Source: Pseudoips prasinana
Taxonomy: Eukaryota > Arthropoda > Insecta > Lepidoptera > Nolidae
NCBI GenBank assembly: GCA_951640165.1
Contig: OX621255.1
Span: forward strand, 31,284,001 to 31,348,000
Direction: 5' to 3'
Length of the DNA stretch: 64,000 nucleotides
The translations under genes and the position numbers were made by a program. The notes below the pieces were generated by a model. The model did no database searches, was not told where the DNA came from, and saw only the letters and a program-made list of their open reading frames with translations. Shown in pieces: positions 21,330-32,550 of the stretch; the stretch's first letter is position 1; every line of letters begins with the position of its first letter.

Positions 21330-22195
21330 ATGGCTTATAATATGCACAGGAATTATGCGCACCGTGCACATTATGCCTCTACACTATGGTTACAAAGTGG
21401 ACAGTGCAACTATGTAAAGGGCCGAATCAACACGAGATTGGCTTATAATATGCACAGTAATTATGCGCACCGTGCACATTATGCCTCTACACTATGGTTA
21501 CAAAGTGGACAGTGCAACTATGTAAAGGGCCGAATCAACACGAGATTGGCTTATAATATGCACAGGAATTATGCGCACCGTGCACATTATGCCTCTACAC
21601 TATGGTTACAAAGTGGACAGTGCAACTATGTAAAGGGCCGAATCAACACGAGATTGGCTTATAATATGCACAGGAATTATGCGCACCGTGCACATTATGC
21701 CTCTACACTATGGTTACAAAGTGGACAGTGCAACTATGTAAAGGGCCGAATCAACACGAGATTGGCTTATAATATGCTCAGGAATTATGCGCACCGTGCA
21801 CATTATGCCTCTACACTATGGTTACAAAGTGGACAGTGCAACTATGTAAAGGGCCGAATCAACACGAGATTGGCTTATAATATGCACAGGAATTATGCGC
21901 ACCGTGCACATTATGCCTCTACACTATAGTTAAAAGTGGACAGTGCAACTATGTAAAGGGCCGAATCAACACGAGATTGGCTTATAATATGCACAGGAAT
22001 TATGCGCACCGTGCACATTATGCCTCTACACTATGGTTACAAAGTGGACAGTGCAACTATGTAAAGGGCCGAATCAACACGAGATTGGCTTATAATATGC
22101 ACAGGAATTATGCGCACCGTGCACATTATGCCTCTACACTATGGTTACAAAGTGGACAGTGCAACTATGAAAAGGGCCAAATCAACACGAGATTG
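21330..22195 (+). repeat. 108-bp tandem repeat, 8 units
   Basis: Eight head-to-tail units of 108 bp, each starting TTGGCTTATAATATGCACAG and nearly identical. The period is a multiple of three, so units 1-5 form one open frame repeating a 36-residue word (NYAHRAHYASTLWLQSGQ). The sixth unit has a stop and a one-base loss near 21928-21935, then a new open stretch covers units 7-8. Each unit contains the near-perfect dyad ATTATGCGCAC-C-GTGCACATTAT. There is no start context or homologous protein I know of, so I treat it as a satellite rather than a gene. Confidence 0.9.
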
Positions 22196-22269
22196 GTTGG
22201 GGCAAAATTGATACAACATTATAACCTATCCTTGTTATAAGCGCTATTTAGAAAGTAATGCAAGGATAT

Positions 22270-22508
22270 TAGAATTTATAGCTGGTAATGCTTGGAGTTT
22301 CCCTGCGAGATCGAATCAGAAATGTTGAGATCCGCAGGCGAACCAAAGTAACCGACATAGCCGTAAGATTTGCCAAGCTGAAGTGGCAGTGGGCAGGGCA
22401 CATAGCTCGTAGAGCCGACGGCCGCTGGGGCAGCTGGAGATCTTTGGGGGAGGCCTTTGTCCAGCAGTGGACGTCTTTCGGCTGATATGATGATGATGAT
22501 GATGATGA
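22270..22508 (+). mobile_element. RTE LINE 3' fragment with internal deletion
   Basis: GCTTGGAGTTTCCCTGCGAG through the (GAT)n end matches 51361-51695. About 130 bp are missing between GGCCGCTGGGGCAG and GGAGATCTTTGG. Confidence 0.85.
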
Positions 22509-22559
22509 ATGCCTTCGGGCTTTGGTTGACCACTTTGGTGGTGTTAACATAAATGTACC

Positions 22560-22780
22560 GTATGGTTGTTATAATGTGAAAGTAACTCTGTCAGTTTGTC
22601 TGTCGCGCTTTCACGCCGGAACTAGTGAACCTATTTTAATGAAATTTGGTACACAGTTAGTCAAGAGCCTGAGAAAGGACATAGGCAACTTTTTAATGCG
22701 ATGAAAAGTTGTAAGGAAATATCGTCATTCTTAGAGCTAGAAACTTACTTTTTGGGCTATTAATTTATTATAAAAAATAT
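22560..22780 (+). repeat. Interspersed repeat related to 7135-7330
   Basis: Shares TGTCGCGCTTTCACGCC, AATGAAATTTGGTACACA and AGAGCCTGAGAAAGG. Probably the 5' part of a non-autonomous Helitron-like element. Confidence 0.5.
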
Positions 22781-22814
22781 GATATCTAAAGTTTTGGAAA
22801 ATAGGGAGGGTTTT

Positions 22815-23036
22815 TCACCGCTTTGTTGTTGACATGCCATTATGCCGTACGAAGCGCTTTGCTTCCTCCTTTATCATACGCACGGCTAAGCAGTGGAACA
22901 CCCTCCCGAACGACGTGTTTCCAGACTTATACAACATGGGTTTATTCAAGGCTAGAGTGAACAGGCATTTTATGGGTACACGCGGTCCATCTTCAACCAC
23001 ATCTTCACTTACCATCAGGTGAGATCGTGGTCAAGC
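22815..23036 (+). pseudogene. LINE C-terminal remnant
   Basis: Reads CRTKRFASSFIIRTAKQWNT then LPNDVFPDLYNMGLFKARVN, the W-N-x-L-P C-terminal signature of Jockey/CR1-group LINE proteins. It ends with the short tail TTACCATCAGGTGAGATCG. Confidence 0.7.
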
Positions 23037-23180
23037 GCAAACCTTTCAGCAGAAAAGAAGTATGAAAGAATGTAAAATAACAATAGAAAATAGGATATGA
23101 ATGTTTGTATGGATATATGTAACGTTTATGTGAATGTTTTATAAGTTTGCAACAAGAGGCAAAATATAAGGACAGGTAAA

Positions 23181-23436
23181 GGTCACCGTAGCCTAGTCGG
23201 TAGTGCTCCTGCCTACGAAGCTGGTGGTCCTGGGTTCGAATCCCGGTAAGTGCAAATATTTGTGTGATGAACACGAATATTTGTTTCTGAGTCATGGATG
23301 TTTTCTATGTATATAAGTATTTATCTATCTATATATATATATATATGTATATCGTCGCATGGTACCCATAGTACAAGCTTTGCTTAGTTTGGGGCTAGGA
23401 TGATCTGTGTGTCATTGTCCCTAGATATTATTATTA
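23181..23436 (+). mobile_element. SINE-A, full-length tRNA-derived copy
   Basis: Head GGTCACCGTAGCCTAGTCGG (A-box region) and GGGTTCGAATCCCGG (B-box). Body TGTGATGAACACGAATATTT and GTACCCATAGTACAAGC; tail CATTGTCCCTAGATATTATT. An (AT)n expansion lies at about 23329-23347. Confidence 0.9.
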
Positions 23437-23684
23437 GATTATTATAAGAGGTATTTTGATGTAACATTTTCGAAGTCATTAGGCATAGCTAGCTGTTTTA
23501 TAAAAGGGAGCGATTAAGGTTTCAATAGCACGTCTGAGGCACATTTGGCTATCCGCCAGTTTCTACACAACTGTTGACTCCATTCTGCCCTAGTGTTTAA
23601 GCGTTGCTTTGAGATGAAAGTGCATATGAAAGCCTTGATTAGTACGACGATGACGATGACTTTTTCAACATTTTGGGTTTCATC

Positions 23685-24050
23685 ATCAGCCTGATATCGT
23701 CCACTGCTGGAGATCATCATCATCAGCCTGATATCGTCCACTGCTGGAGATCATCATCATCATCATCATATCAGCCGAAAGACATCCACTACTGGACAAA
23801 GGCCTCCCCCAAGGATCTCCACAATAGCCAGTCTTGCGCTGCCCGCATCCAGCGGCTTCCCGCGACCCGCACAAGATCGTCGGTCCACCGTGTAGGAGGC
23901 CTGCCCACGCTGCGTCTTCCGGTTCGTGGTTCCTTTCTGCCCCATCGGCCGGCAGTTCTATGAGCTATGTGCCCTGCCCACTGCCACTTCAGTTTGGCAC
24001 TTCTTTGGGCTATGTCGCCTACTTTGGTTCGCCTGCGGATCTCAGCATGG
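23685..24050 (-). mobile_element. RTE LINE 3' fragment with duplicated terminal motif
   Basis: TCAGCCTGATATCGTCCACT with CATCATCAT occurs twice in tandem before the full complement of the RTE end (GCCTCCCCCAAGGATCTCC...). Stuttering of the (ATG)n terminal motif is plausible. Confidence 0.8.
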
Positions 24051-24305
24051 AGATAGGCATCCCCAAAGGTTTCTATAACGTTTACATTGGGAGGGGTTTG
24101 CCGTAGTCACCGCACTTGCCATGCGAGTTGGCGACCGCAATCAGGTGGTAGTTAGTACACTGGAAGTGCTGCTGCCAGGCTACCTACCTAGTATTTATTG
24201 GAACGAAGTTCCTTATCGCGCGTTGTGAAAGGGGGCTAGACGGAAAAAATTCTTACGAAAAGTTGTCACGACACTTTTTGCAGCTGTGCGGCGTGTGCAT
24301 GTTTC

Positions 24306-24336
<31 letters not shown>

Positions 24337-24337
24337 T
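24306..24337. repeat. (CT)n microsatellite
   Basis: Simple CT repeat of roughly 15 units. Confidence 0.9.
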
Positions 24338-24494
24338 ATAGAAAGCAAGCCAGATATTTTCATTTCTATTTCGCATTGAACAGTGTGGTGTCGCGACGAT
24401 TATTTTTGTTGAGTGTATACAGGTTTTTTGTACATAATAAATAATAAGAACTAACTTCGTTCTATTCGGGTGTCCCTTGACACCTCTCAAGTTT

Positions 24495-24860
24495 TTTTAT
24501 TTTAATACTTTATGCACAACAATGTACAGAGGCGGACTTAATGCCAAAGGCATTCTCTGCCAGTCAACCTTGGGGTGATGCAGACAAATATACAGATAAA
24601 TAATAATAATAGTTATTACAACAACAGTGCTACTGTGAGGATTCAGCCAATACTTTTTTAGCAAAATGCTCCCGAATTTTCTTTTTGAAGGAGTAACGAC
24701 TTTTAGCCATTCTGATTTCTGGGGGAGAGTATTCCAAAGGAGGATGGACTGTACCAGGAAAGAAGAGTGAATGAAATCAGAGCGGTGTGGGGGACATTGT
24801 AGGAGACGGTTATGAGAAGAACGAATATAATAAAATATATTTGATCATATCCTCTTAGTA
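24495..24860 (-). mobile_element. CR1/Jockey-type LINE 3' end
   Basis: On the minus strand a short frame reads SILLWNTLPQKSEWLK, the common LINE C-terminal W-N-x-L-P motif. It is followed by a 3'UTR ending with the complement of TTTATTTTAATACTTTATGC. Confidence 0.6.
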
Positions 24861-24929
24861 TATAAGATTTAAAGATCATAGCGAATATCTTTACGACTAC
24901 AAAAGGAAAAACAAATGTCGTTGTTAGTC

Positions 24930-25440
24930 ATATATGCACATTTTATTAAAATTAATATTCTTTGTAATCGTTAAATTTTTTACCCTACCGTGCAGTACTT
25001 CATGTGGCAGCTTTTAAGAAACACTGCCAAAGATCTCAATAATTTGTTTTTTAAATCGTCTTATTTTTACAAATAAGTAACTATTATTTATTAATTAAAA
25101 TGCGTTATTTTTAACTTATAATAATAATTCTAGTAATATCCTGGGACATGATTCACACAAGACCATCTGATCCCAAACTGAGCAGAGCTTTTACTATGGA
25201 AATCAGATAACTGATATACTACATAATACTACTTTTCTTTTGTAAATACTTACTTATATAGATAATTACACCCAGACTCAGGATAAACAGATATGTTCAT
25301 GCACACAAATATCTTAATCCCAAGTACTCATTCCCAAGCAATTCTGTCATTAACATACTGAAAAACTTCGTAATATGCCTTTCTATACAATTTGGCTTTA
25401 ATTTTTGTTTTAATATGGAAATCACTAGCACCACTTTGTA
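24930..25440 (-). mobile_element. LINE 3' region split by SINE-B
   Basis: CCCTACCGTGCAGTACTTCA (24983) and AATCCCAAGTACTCATTCCC (25316) correspond to contiguous sequence at 13470-13640. SINE-B occupies the gap. Confidence 0.5.
25118..25328 (-). mobile_element. SINE-B, head truncated
   Basis: ATATCCTGGGACATGATTCA, GAGCAGAGCTTTTACTATGG and CCCAGACTCAGGATAAACAG identify the family; the tRNA head is lost. Confidence 0.8.
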
Positions 25441-25454
25441 ATGGAGCTTTTATT

Positions 25455-25735
25455 TATAATATCAGAGGGCGACAAACCAGCAAGTGGGTCACCTGAGAGT
25501 AAGCGGTCGCGGGTGCGTTGCCGGCTTTTAAGAGTCAGCAAACAAATGTTGCCGACCCTCCCCCCCACCCCAATGAGCTCTGGTGACTTTACTCACACTC
25601 GGAAACACAACATTAAAATTATTAATGTCATTATTAAGGAATGTCTTCTGTAAGGTGGAGGTGCTTCCCCAGTCGGGCTGCTCTTTTAGCGAAAGAACGC
25701 TATGCCCTACCTCTCTAAAAAGCTGGCAAGGAAAC
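25455..25735 (-). mobile_element. Jockey/CR1-type LINE 3' end
   Basis: Complement of the 12120-12484 order: AGAGTCAGCAAACAAATGTT, CTGTAAGGTGGAGGTGCTTC and CTATGCCCTACCTCTCT. Confidence 0.7.
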
Positions 25736-25964
25736 TCGTAAAAATGATATTAACGCATGCATATGTTCACAGTTGCCTGTGAAAGATTATTCTATCATAT
25801 TGACAACACCTTCCAATCTGTAAATTTAATTATAACATCTTTTTGCATTACGCATTTTTACGTTTTAATTAAATCTAAACTCCATTTAATCGTCTACTAC
25901 TCAGTCTAATAATTCAGATTTGGCCCTCTTAGTTGGCTTGCGAAAAATGTTCATTATCATCATC

Positions 25965-26152
25965 ATTAAATTTGAATTTTATGGCATTATTCGCAATGCA
26001 AAGCGTTAATCTAATCTCGAAAATGGGAAATCATAAACTTAATCGTCCGGCGGGTCTCGAACCTGCACCATCTATCCCGGATTGGTAGATGGTGTAGATT
26101 CGAGACCCGCCGGTCGATTAAATTTATGATTTTCCATTTTTGAGATCATCGT
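25965..26152. repeat. Two SINE-F copies forming a large hairpin
   Basis: 26030-26085 (AATCATAAACTTAATCGTCC...ACCTGCACCATCTA) is the inverted copy of 26092-26150 (TAGATGGTGTAGATTCGAGA...). The B-box-like TTCGAGACC is present on both arms. Confidence 0.75.
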
Positions 26153-26402
26153 CATGTCAGCCAAAGTACGTCCACTGCTGGACAAAATCCTCCCGAAAGA
26201 ATTGGGGGATATGCCATAATTGCCACGCTTGGCAGACGGGTTGGCGATCACAGTGTGATGGTCATAGTTCTCTGAAAAACGCTGCTGTCCGTTCTCAGGT
26301 ATGTATTCCCTCAGACGATTTCTACGCCCCCCACGGGATGAGATGGGGTGATGATATTCTATGCCGTCACCACATGCAGTCGAAAAATGTTATGAAGATA
26401 TA
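26153..26402 (-). mobile_element. RTE-derived non-autonomous element, copy 2
   Basis: Complement of the RTE 5'UTR (CCCACGGGATGAGATGGGGT, GCCGTCACCAC) joined directly to the complement of the RTE 3' end (GTCCACTGCTGGACAAAATC). About 250 bp in total. Confidence 0.8.
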
Positions 26403-26484
26403 ATTTGATAGTTTGGGAGGTGTTATAAATATGCTGTGATCTATCATATATAATTGTGTTATAAATGTCTACGAGTTGAGTGTT

Positions 26485-26533
26485 CATCGTCATTACGTCA
26501 GCCGAAAGACTTCCAATGCTGGACAAAGGCCTT
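26485..26533 (-). mobile_element. RTE 3' terminal fragment
   Basis: TCAGCCGAAAGACTTCCAAT then GCTGGACAAAGGCC. Confidence 0.7.
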
Positions 26534-26544
26534 GTCTACCAGGG

Positions 26545-26785
26545 CCTCTACCGGCTAAGTCACCGAACATCGATTTCTTAAATGGTGTTCAAATAAATAA
26601 AGGTTAAAAATTACTGAATCAATCGTTAAATCGGCTTCAACGTTGACAATCGATTCCGGACCATTTATGACGTCACATGTGCTCATGGAAACCGATTTAA
26701 CGATTGATTAAGTAATTTTTAACCTTTATTTATTTGAACACCATTTAAGAAATCGATGTTCGGCGACTTAGCCGGTAGAGCTCTT
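26545..26785. mobile_element. Foldback MITE with about 100-bp arms, copy 1
   Basis: CAGGGCCTCTACCGGCTAAG opens an arm that is repeated in inverse at the right (CTTAGCCGGTAGAGCTC). The central spacer of about 50 bp holds ATGACGTCAC. CAGGG-type ends suggest a hAT relationship. No matching 8-bp target duplication was found. Confidence 0.75.
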
Positions 26786-27023
26786 GAATTTACTAATCTT
26801 GCATATAATCGGACTATGAGAGTGGAGTAATGTAGATTGCAAATACATCACTATAATATATCTTGCTTACCACAATTTTGGTGTATGTCTTGGTGCACAC
26901 CTACTGCTATTAGTTATTGTTCAGCTCCTATCCGTCCTATGGTTGTCTGGAAGAGATCGCTTTATGCGATAAGACCGCCCTTTGTACAACTTGTTTATGT
27001 AATATCCTATGAAACATTATGTA

Positions 27024-27405
27024 ATAATAATAATAATGTCCTCCTAGCCGAATATCGACCACGGCGGCCATTCTCAACAGAGATTAGCCATCTGCGCGGG
27101 ACATATTATAGTGCTCAAGTGTGTGCACAAACACAGGAGCACTTTCTATTCCATCACTCTCATGATCCGATGGGACGCCTAGCGACACGACCGGAAAGAG
27201 GTCAGGTACAGGACCGACAGCTTTACGTGCTCTCCGAGGCACGGGGGTATAATACCGCCAACTCCCAGACTTCGGGCTGATGCTGAGAAATTTTTCTTTT
27301 TACAGAAAAGTCCCAAAAATCACTTTTGGCCCGACCTGGGATTTGAACCCAGGACCTCGTTATCTGTGGGTGAATACGCTACCGCTAGACCAACGAGGCA
27401 GTCAT
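27024..27405 (-). mobile_element. SINE-D, tRNA-derived, long body
   Basis: On the minus strand the head contains GCGGTAGCGTATTCACCC and a B-box GGTTCAAATCCC (complement GGATTTGAACC at 27339). The body holds the complement of GTGCTCTCCGAGGCACGG, and the end is TCCTCCTAGCCGAATATCG with (TAA)n. Confidence 0.75.
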
Positions 27406-27827
27406 TCACGAGAAACATTATGTATTCTTATGGTGTACAATAAAGAGTATTCTATAATATATCTTGCTTAGTTGGGTAGTCTCCATTGAGATAGGGCGTC
27501 GTAACCAAAATCGCAAATCCAACCAGTTGCCACAAACGTTTAGTGATAGATTAACGATGGTAGCTGGATTTCGGCTGTAAGTTGCAAGGGTTTACTTTCC
27601 GGCCGACACAAGACACCTTCGGTAGTAACGTCTGCTGCAGTTATCAACTAACAGGTACATTTGAATACTCTTCCAGGAAGCCAAAGACCCTGTAGTAGAG
27701 TAATGTCCGAAAGTAGAACGTTCAATTGTCACATTCGCAGCAGTTTTTTTGATAAAGAGGTAGTAATTTTTAACTTTTTTTTATACTTTGTTTGTATTTA
27801 TATATTTTTTTAATTATTAAAAAAAAT
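27406..27827. other. No gene recognised
   Basis: Nothing identifiable. Confidence 0.4.
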
Positions 27828-28026
27828 GTGAACCGTCACGGGACGCCTGGCAGATGTGAAACATCGACATTATTTTGTAAAAGTAATATGCAGAAAAGAA
27901 CATATTTTGATAGGAACTAAATATGTCATAATGATAAAATAAAAAGTCGATTGCGCATGCGTCACGGCATGCGTCGCCACGCCAGAAATCTGTTTTACGT
28001 GCGGCTATAGATGTTTCACATCAAAA
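27828..28026 (-). repeat. GATGTGAAACAT repeat family, copy 2
   Basis: GACGCCTGGCAGATGTGAAA to AGATGTTTCACATCAAAA, inverted relative to 10215-10475. Confidence 0.65.
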
Positions 28027-28632
28027 CCGGTCAAGTGCGAGTCGGACTCGCCCATGAAGGGTTCCGTAGCAGCAAGTATTTCAGTTGATTCAATGAAAGC
28101 AAATTGCGGTTAACGATTTATGACGTATTAAAAAAAACTACTCGCTAGATCTCGTTCAAACCAATTTTCGATGTTAGTTTGCATGGTAATGTACATCATA
28201 TATTTTTATCATTCTCTTATTTTAGAAGTTACAGGGGGGGACACTCATTTTACCACTTTGGAAGTGTCGCTCGCGCAAACTATTCAGTTTAGAAAAAAAA
28301 TATATTAGAAACTTTTAAAAACTATTTTAAAGACCTATACCTGACCTGACCATAGGGGTACAATGACATGTATAATGGGTACAATGAAACATTTTTTTTG
28401 AGTTTCAGTTCTATGTATGGGGACTCCCAAAATTATTGTTCTTTTTCTATTTTTGTGTGAAAATGGTAATGCGGTTCACCGAATACATCTACCTACCAAG
28501 TTTCAATAGTACAGCTCTTATAGTTTCGGAAAAAATTGGCTGTGACATACGGACTGACAGACAGACAGACTGACAAACAGACAGACATGACGAATCTGTT
28601 TTTGCCATTTGGCTACGGAACCCTAAAAAGAC
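28027..28632 (+). repeat. Widespread lepidopteran repeat with CGAGTCGGACTCG palindrome
   Basis: Opens ACCGGTCAAGTGCGAGTCGG then ACTCGCCCATGAAGGGTTCC and closes GCCATTTGGCTACGGAACCC. The inverted GGGTTCCGTAG near both ends suggests a DNA element. (GACA)n occurs near 28555. A second copy on the minus strand is split by a LINE at 39.4-42.6 kb. Confidence 0.75.
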
Positions 28633-28639
28633 AACGCAA

Positions 28640-28790
28640 TTAGGGAGATTAATCCCTGTGTCGTTGGGTACTTTACAAACATATCATAGACAGACACAAA
28701 TTACATCCAGACTCGTGACAACTATTTATGGGTCACACAAATAGTTGTCCGGCGCGGGGCTAAAACCCGCGACACGAAACATACTGAACA
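28640..28790 (-). mobile_element. SINE-C copy 3, minus strand
   Basis: ATTACATCCAGACTC, ACAACTATTTATGGGTCACA and GGCGCGGGGCTAAAACCC (decayed B-box). Confidence 0.75.
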
Positions 28791-30106
28791 AATGAATAAA
28801 ATTATATATATTTAATGACACAGAAACATAAACTAAAAAATAGTATTCAAGTTACTGCGTGTAGAGTCCAAAAAACTGGTGACGTTAGCTCGTTGTACAG
28901 CCAAACTTATACGCCGGCCGAGGTACACGCCAGCCCTCCTTGGGTCTTAAAGAGAGAATACTACAATCTGACTACATGAACCGTGAAAAAATGTAAGTAA
29001 AACTCAGTTATATGGAATGGGAATTTAAGAGGGTATTAAGGTGTGACCTACAAGGTACATTAGGAGAATGTCGCTAAGGGAAGAGCTCCCGTAAGAGACA
29101 CAATAGATGAGTTTTCCTACGGAGGCGAATGGGAAGCCACTTGAGATCCCTGAGGAAATTGGAAACACAATCATATTTCTTCAAACCGAATGCATAAATT
29201 TTGCAATCACTCAAGTTTATCTCATAGCACCACTACGACACAAAGATAGCAGCAAAATAGTTTGTATAAAACTGTAAGAGATATTTTCATCTTCAGGGGC
29301 CATAAGTTTAGGGGCACTTCAAGAATGAAAGGTTCACTATACCTAGTGAACCGTTTTACTGACATTAGAGTCCGGAATTCAAAGAGAAAGAGAAACCGGT
29401 AGTAGATGATCCCGCTAAGTTTATTTCGCTGGCTCTTCTCAGTTGGGGCGCTTTGATCCTGTGGTAGCATTAAAGCGCGACTATCGTTATAAACACAAGA
29501 TTCGTCATAATAATAATATTGAATTCGCACCTTAATATAGACAGAACCATTCACACAATATGCAGTAAAATATAGCTTAAACTATAAATTTCGACAATAA
29601 AACCTAAACATAATATCTTTGACAATAACTTAATAAAAGGTAGCTAAATATCATTACTATTTTGAAATACATTTTTTAAATGTTTAAACAATCCGTGTAC
29701 CTAAATATCTATGTATATGTTACTAGAAATAATTATTTATACTTATCTATGTTACTACAAACATGTTCTGACTATTTACAAGCGCTTTTTAAAAGTCTAC
29801 GTGAATGAACACCTTTTTTATTTGTTTTATTTAGATTGCAGTTCGTAGTTACTCTTAAGACTACGTTGAGGTATGAATTTAATATTGTTAGAATTATAAG
29901 GTACAAATTTAGTTTTACGGCACTAAAATACCTTGTCTTGTTGATACCATAATATAAAAAAAAGGTTAAGTATGAGTTGGACTCGAGCACACATGGTTCG
30001 GAGCTGACTAGTACGTTGGTATTGAAATATTAACGGTATTCCAATAATATAAGACATTGCCTTTTTAAAATTTCCATGGTCATGAATCAACCAACACTAC
30101 TCTATA
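28791..30106. other. No gene recognised; repeat pair at 29690-29830
   Basis: Mostly unassigned. 29690-29830 matches 8590-8800 in inverted orientation. A 110-codon minus frame (29222-29554) shows no motif I recognise. Confidence 0.4.
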
Positions 30107-32334
30107 GATTTAAACTGCCTTTTTTTTTTAACGGGACTAGTCCCTCCCTCTTACCCACCACTGCAACTCCTGTAAGCCAGGATCAACAGTGGCACACAAT
30201 GAAATGACACTGAGCGGTGAAGCTCAGCCATGTCCCGGGGAATCGCTTTAACTGTCTTGGATCCCGCAACGAATTTAATCAGAAACAGAAAAAAGGAGGA
30301 GTTAGAAAATGAGTAGTTCCACTTCCCTCCAGAGCAAAGCGGGAGACAGAATGATTTAAAGAGGCTATAGCCTCATAAAATGAGAGATTTGCAACTAGAG
30401 AAGCCAGCTGCAAAAGCACCGAGGATCAATTTAAGGGTCCTAAGTGAGCTATTATATTTGCTTAGAATAGTAGGTATGGCAAAAGCGCTTAAACGCACGG
30501 AAGTTGTTCCTTGTTGCTACAAGATCCGTATAATAAACTACTCCAGATATTGGTTGCAAGCTGTTTATCACGCTGATTTTGCCAGAGATCACACTCCCAC
30601 AGGATGTGGTGAGCAGTTTGTTCATATTCGTTACTGGAAGTTGAGCACAAACAGATTGGTGAAGATACTAATTTGAAACTATACAATTTACTTTTAAAAT
30701 TGCCGTGTCCGGTAAGAAATTGTGCAACACAATGGTCTATGATAAGCCAAGTTTTATTTAACCGTTCGCGTACGTCCGGAAAGAACTGGTGCAGATGGCG
30801 ACCCTTGGTTGACGTATTCCATCTACATTGCCATTCATTTAGTAGTTCGTTATTTAAGTCAGCTATTGGCATAAATAGCCTGGTTATTTTCGTACGGTCG
30901 CGTAATGATAAGAAATCATTTTCTAAATTATCGCGCGTAGAATAATACATCGCTGCTCGTCTTTGAACTTCAAGATCAACCGGAAGTACACCCGCTAGGA
31001 CAGGTAGGGCCTCTGTGCTTACTGTTCTATAGGCTTTACACAGAAATATCAACGCCAACCTCTGGCTTTGTAGTAATTTACGGCGAGCCGCTCCGATGGT
31101 GGCCCTATCAGCCCACACAGGCGAGCCGTAGCATATACCCCCAAGATAGGTTGCCCCGTAAATGATTTTAAGAGTATTAAAAGAGAGGCCCCAGGTTGCC
31201 TTCGATATCCTTGTAAGTGCAAAAAAGTTTCGCTTAGCTTTTTCCCCAACTGATTTAATATGTTCTATAAACGTGAAATTCTTTTCTAAAACTAAACCCA
31301 AATAACACGTTGATATCTTGCGTTTTACAGTAACATTATTAAGTTTTACGCTCGGAGGAGATTTTAGTTCACCTTTAAGAAGGAGTTGGTAGGTTTTATG
31401 AGTAGCAAATGTAAGGCGATTTCTTTTACCCCATTCACTTATCATACTTAAGCAAGTTTGAGCCAGATTTTCCAACTCTCTCCTGGAGTTACCCTGTATA
31501 AGTAAGAGGCCATCGTCGGCATATGCCGTTAGAGAGCAGTGTGATGGCAAGGGTAATGTCAAGAAGTCATCAAAACCCAAGTTCCAGAGATACGGCGCGA
31601 GCACTGAGCCCTGGGGGCAGCCCATGGTTAACGATTTAGTGACTCTGTAGTGACCAAGCTTAAGAGTTGCAGAGCCATGTACAAAATAAGAACTGATTAT
31701 CGAATATATATTACTGTAACAACCGCGTAACTTAAGTTTTTGTAACAAAATTAGCCACCAAGTATTATCAAATGCCCCTGAAATATCTAGGAATATGGCC
31801 AATACGTATTTACATTCGGACGAGTTTACAGCTTTCCTCACTGAGATAGCGTCCACTGACGATTTACCCGCAGTGAAACCATTTCCGTGAAATTTTGGTC
31901 CTCCCGGTAGCAATCGCGGTACGATAAGTCGTTCTAGAAGCTTGCCTAAGGAAGGCAGTAACGTTATTGGTCGGTATGACTTAGGGTCTTCGGGCAGTTT
32001 ATCGCCATTTTTTGGTATAATACGAATAAAACCGCTGCGCCAAGTACGCGGAAAAGTCCCTTCAGATATGCAACGATTAAAAACTTTTAGTATTGAATCA
32101 CCGGATTGTTTTGTGGCTTCTATTATCATTTTGTTGGATATTTTATCTTCACCTGAAGCTTTGTTAACAGGTAGCGATTTCACAGTATTCATAAACTCAT
32201 TAATTGTAGGAAAACTGGACATATACGTAGCGGGTGGATTGTTTGCCCACTGTGTAATCTGCTTGTGGTAGTCATTATCGTTCAAGGAACTATCATCAGG
32301 TATGAGAGAATTAAGTAGGGATTTAAACTGCCTT
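30107..32334 (-). mobile_element. R1-clade LINE, 5'-truncated, with target duplications
   Basis: GATTTAAACTGCCT(T) at 30107-30121 and GATTTAAACTGCCTT at 32320-32334 flank the insert directly. Between them lie poly(A) (T-run from 30121), a 3'UTR of about 360 bp and the RT frame, all minus. The same 3'UTR is present at 12567-12775. Confidence 0.88.
30489..32319 (-). CDS. R1-type reverse transcriptase, N-terminally truncated
   Basis: Uninterrupted frame to the stop at 30489. The nominal ATG at 32345 lies in flanking DNA; element-derived codons begin at about 32319 (LLNSLIPDDSS). RT blocks (numbering from that ATG): SYRPITLLPSLGKLLERLI (123-141), FTAGKSSVDAI, FLDISGAFDNTWW (185-197), GCPQGSVLAPYLWN (242-255), YADD at 275-278 and CYLGLVL. 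The FDN-W motif and CPQGSVLAP are typical of R1-clade RTs. A C-terminal Cys/His cluster (CLCSTSSNEYEQTAHHILWEC) follows. The endonuclease and ORF1 are missing, so this copy cannot move by itself. The lack of stops suggests a young insertion. Confidence 0.85.
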
Positions 32335-32357
32335 GTGAGAATCAAAATATGCCATAG

Positions 32358-32456
32358 TAATGGTTGAGGTAGGGCATAGCGTTCATTCGCTCAAAGAGCG
32401 GCCCGACTGAGAAAGTACTTCCACCTTACAAAAGACATTCCTTAATAATAACATTT
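32358..32456 (+). mobile_element. Jockey/CR1-type LINE 3' fragment
   Basis: GAGGTAGGGCATAGCGTTCA, AGAGCGGCCCGACTGAG and CTTCCACCTTACAAAAGAC match 12205-12282. Confidence 0.65.
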
Positions 32457-32550
32457 ATAATTAAACTAGCTGTGCCCCGCGGTTTTACCCACGTTAAACT
32501 TTATAAATTATCGCAGCTCCTCCCCCGAAGGAGATAGCGTGACAATATGT

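Noticed and set aside
21330..22195. CRISPR array
   Set aside because: Units are contiguous 108-bp repeats without unique spacers, in a eukaryotic context.
21330..22240. Repeat protein gene of 199 plus 87 residues
   Set aside because: The open frame follows from a unit length divisible by three; no start context, and unit 6 has a stop and a 1-bp loss.
23181..23260. Functional tRNA gene
   Set aside because: The B-box and A-box-like motifs belong to SINE-A, which recurs with the same non-tRNA body at several places and cannot be folded into a complete cloverleaf by eye.
30107..32334. Domesticated RT gene because the frame is intact
   Set aside because: Poly(A), target duplication and 5' truncation show an ordinary recent insertion.
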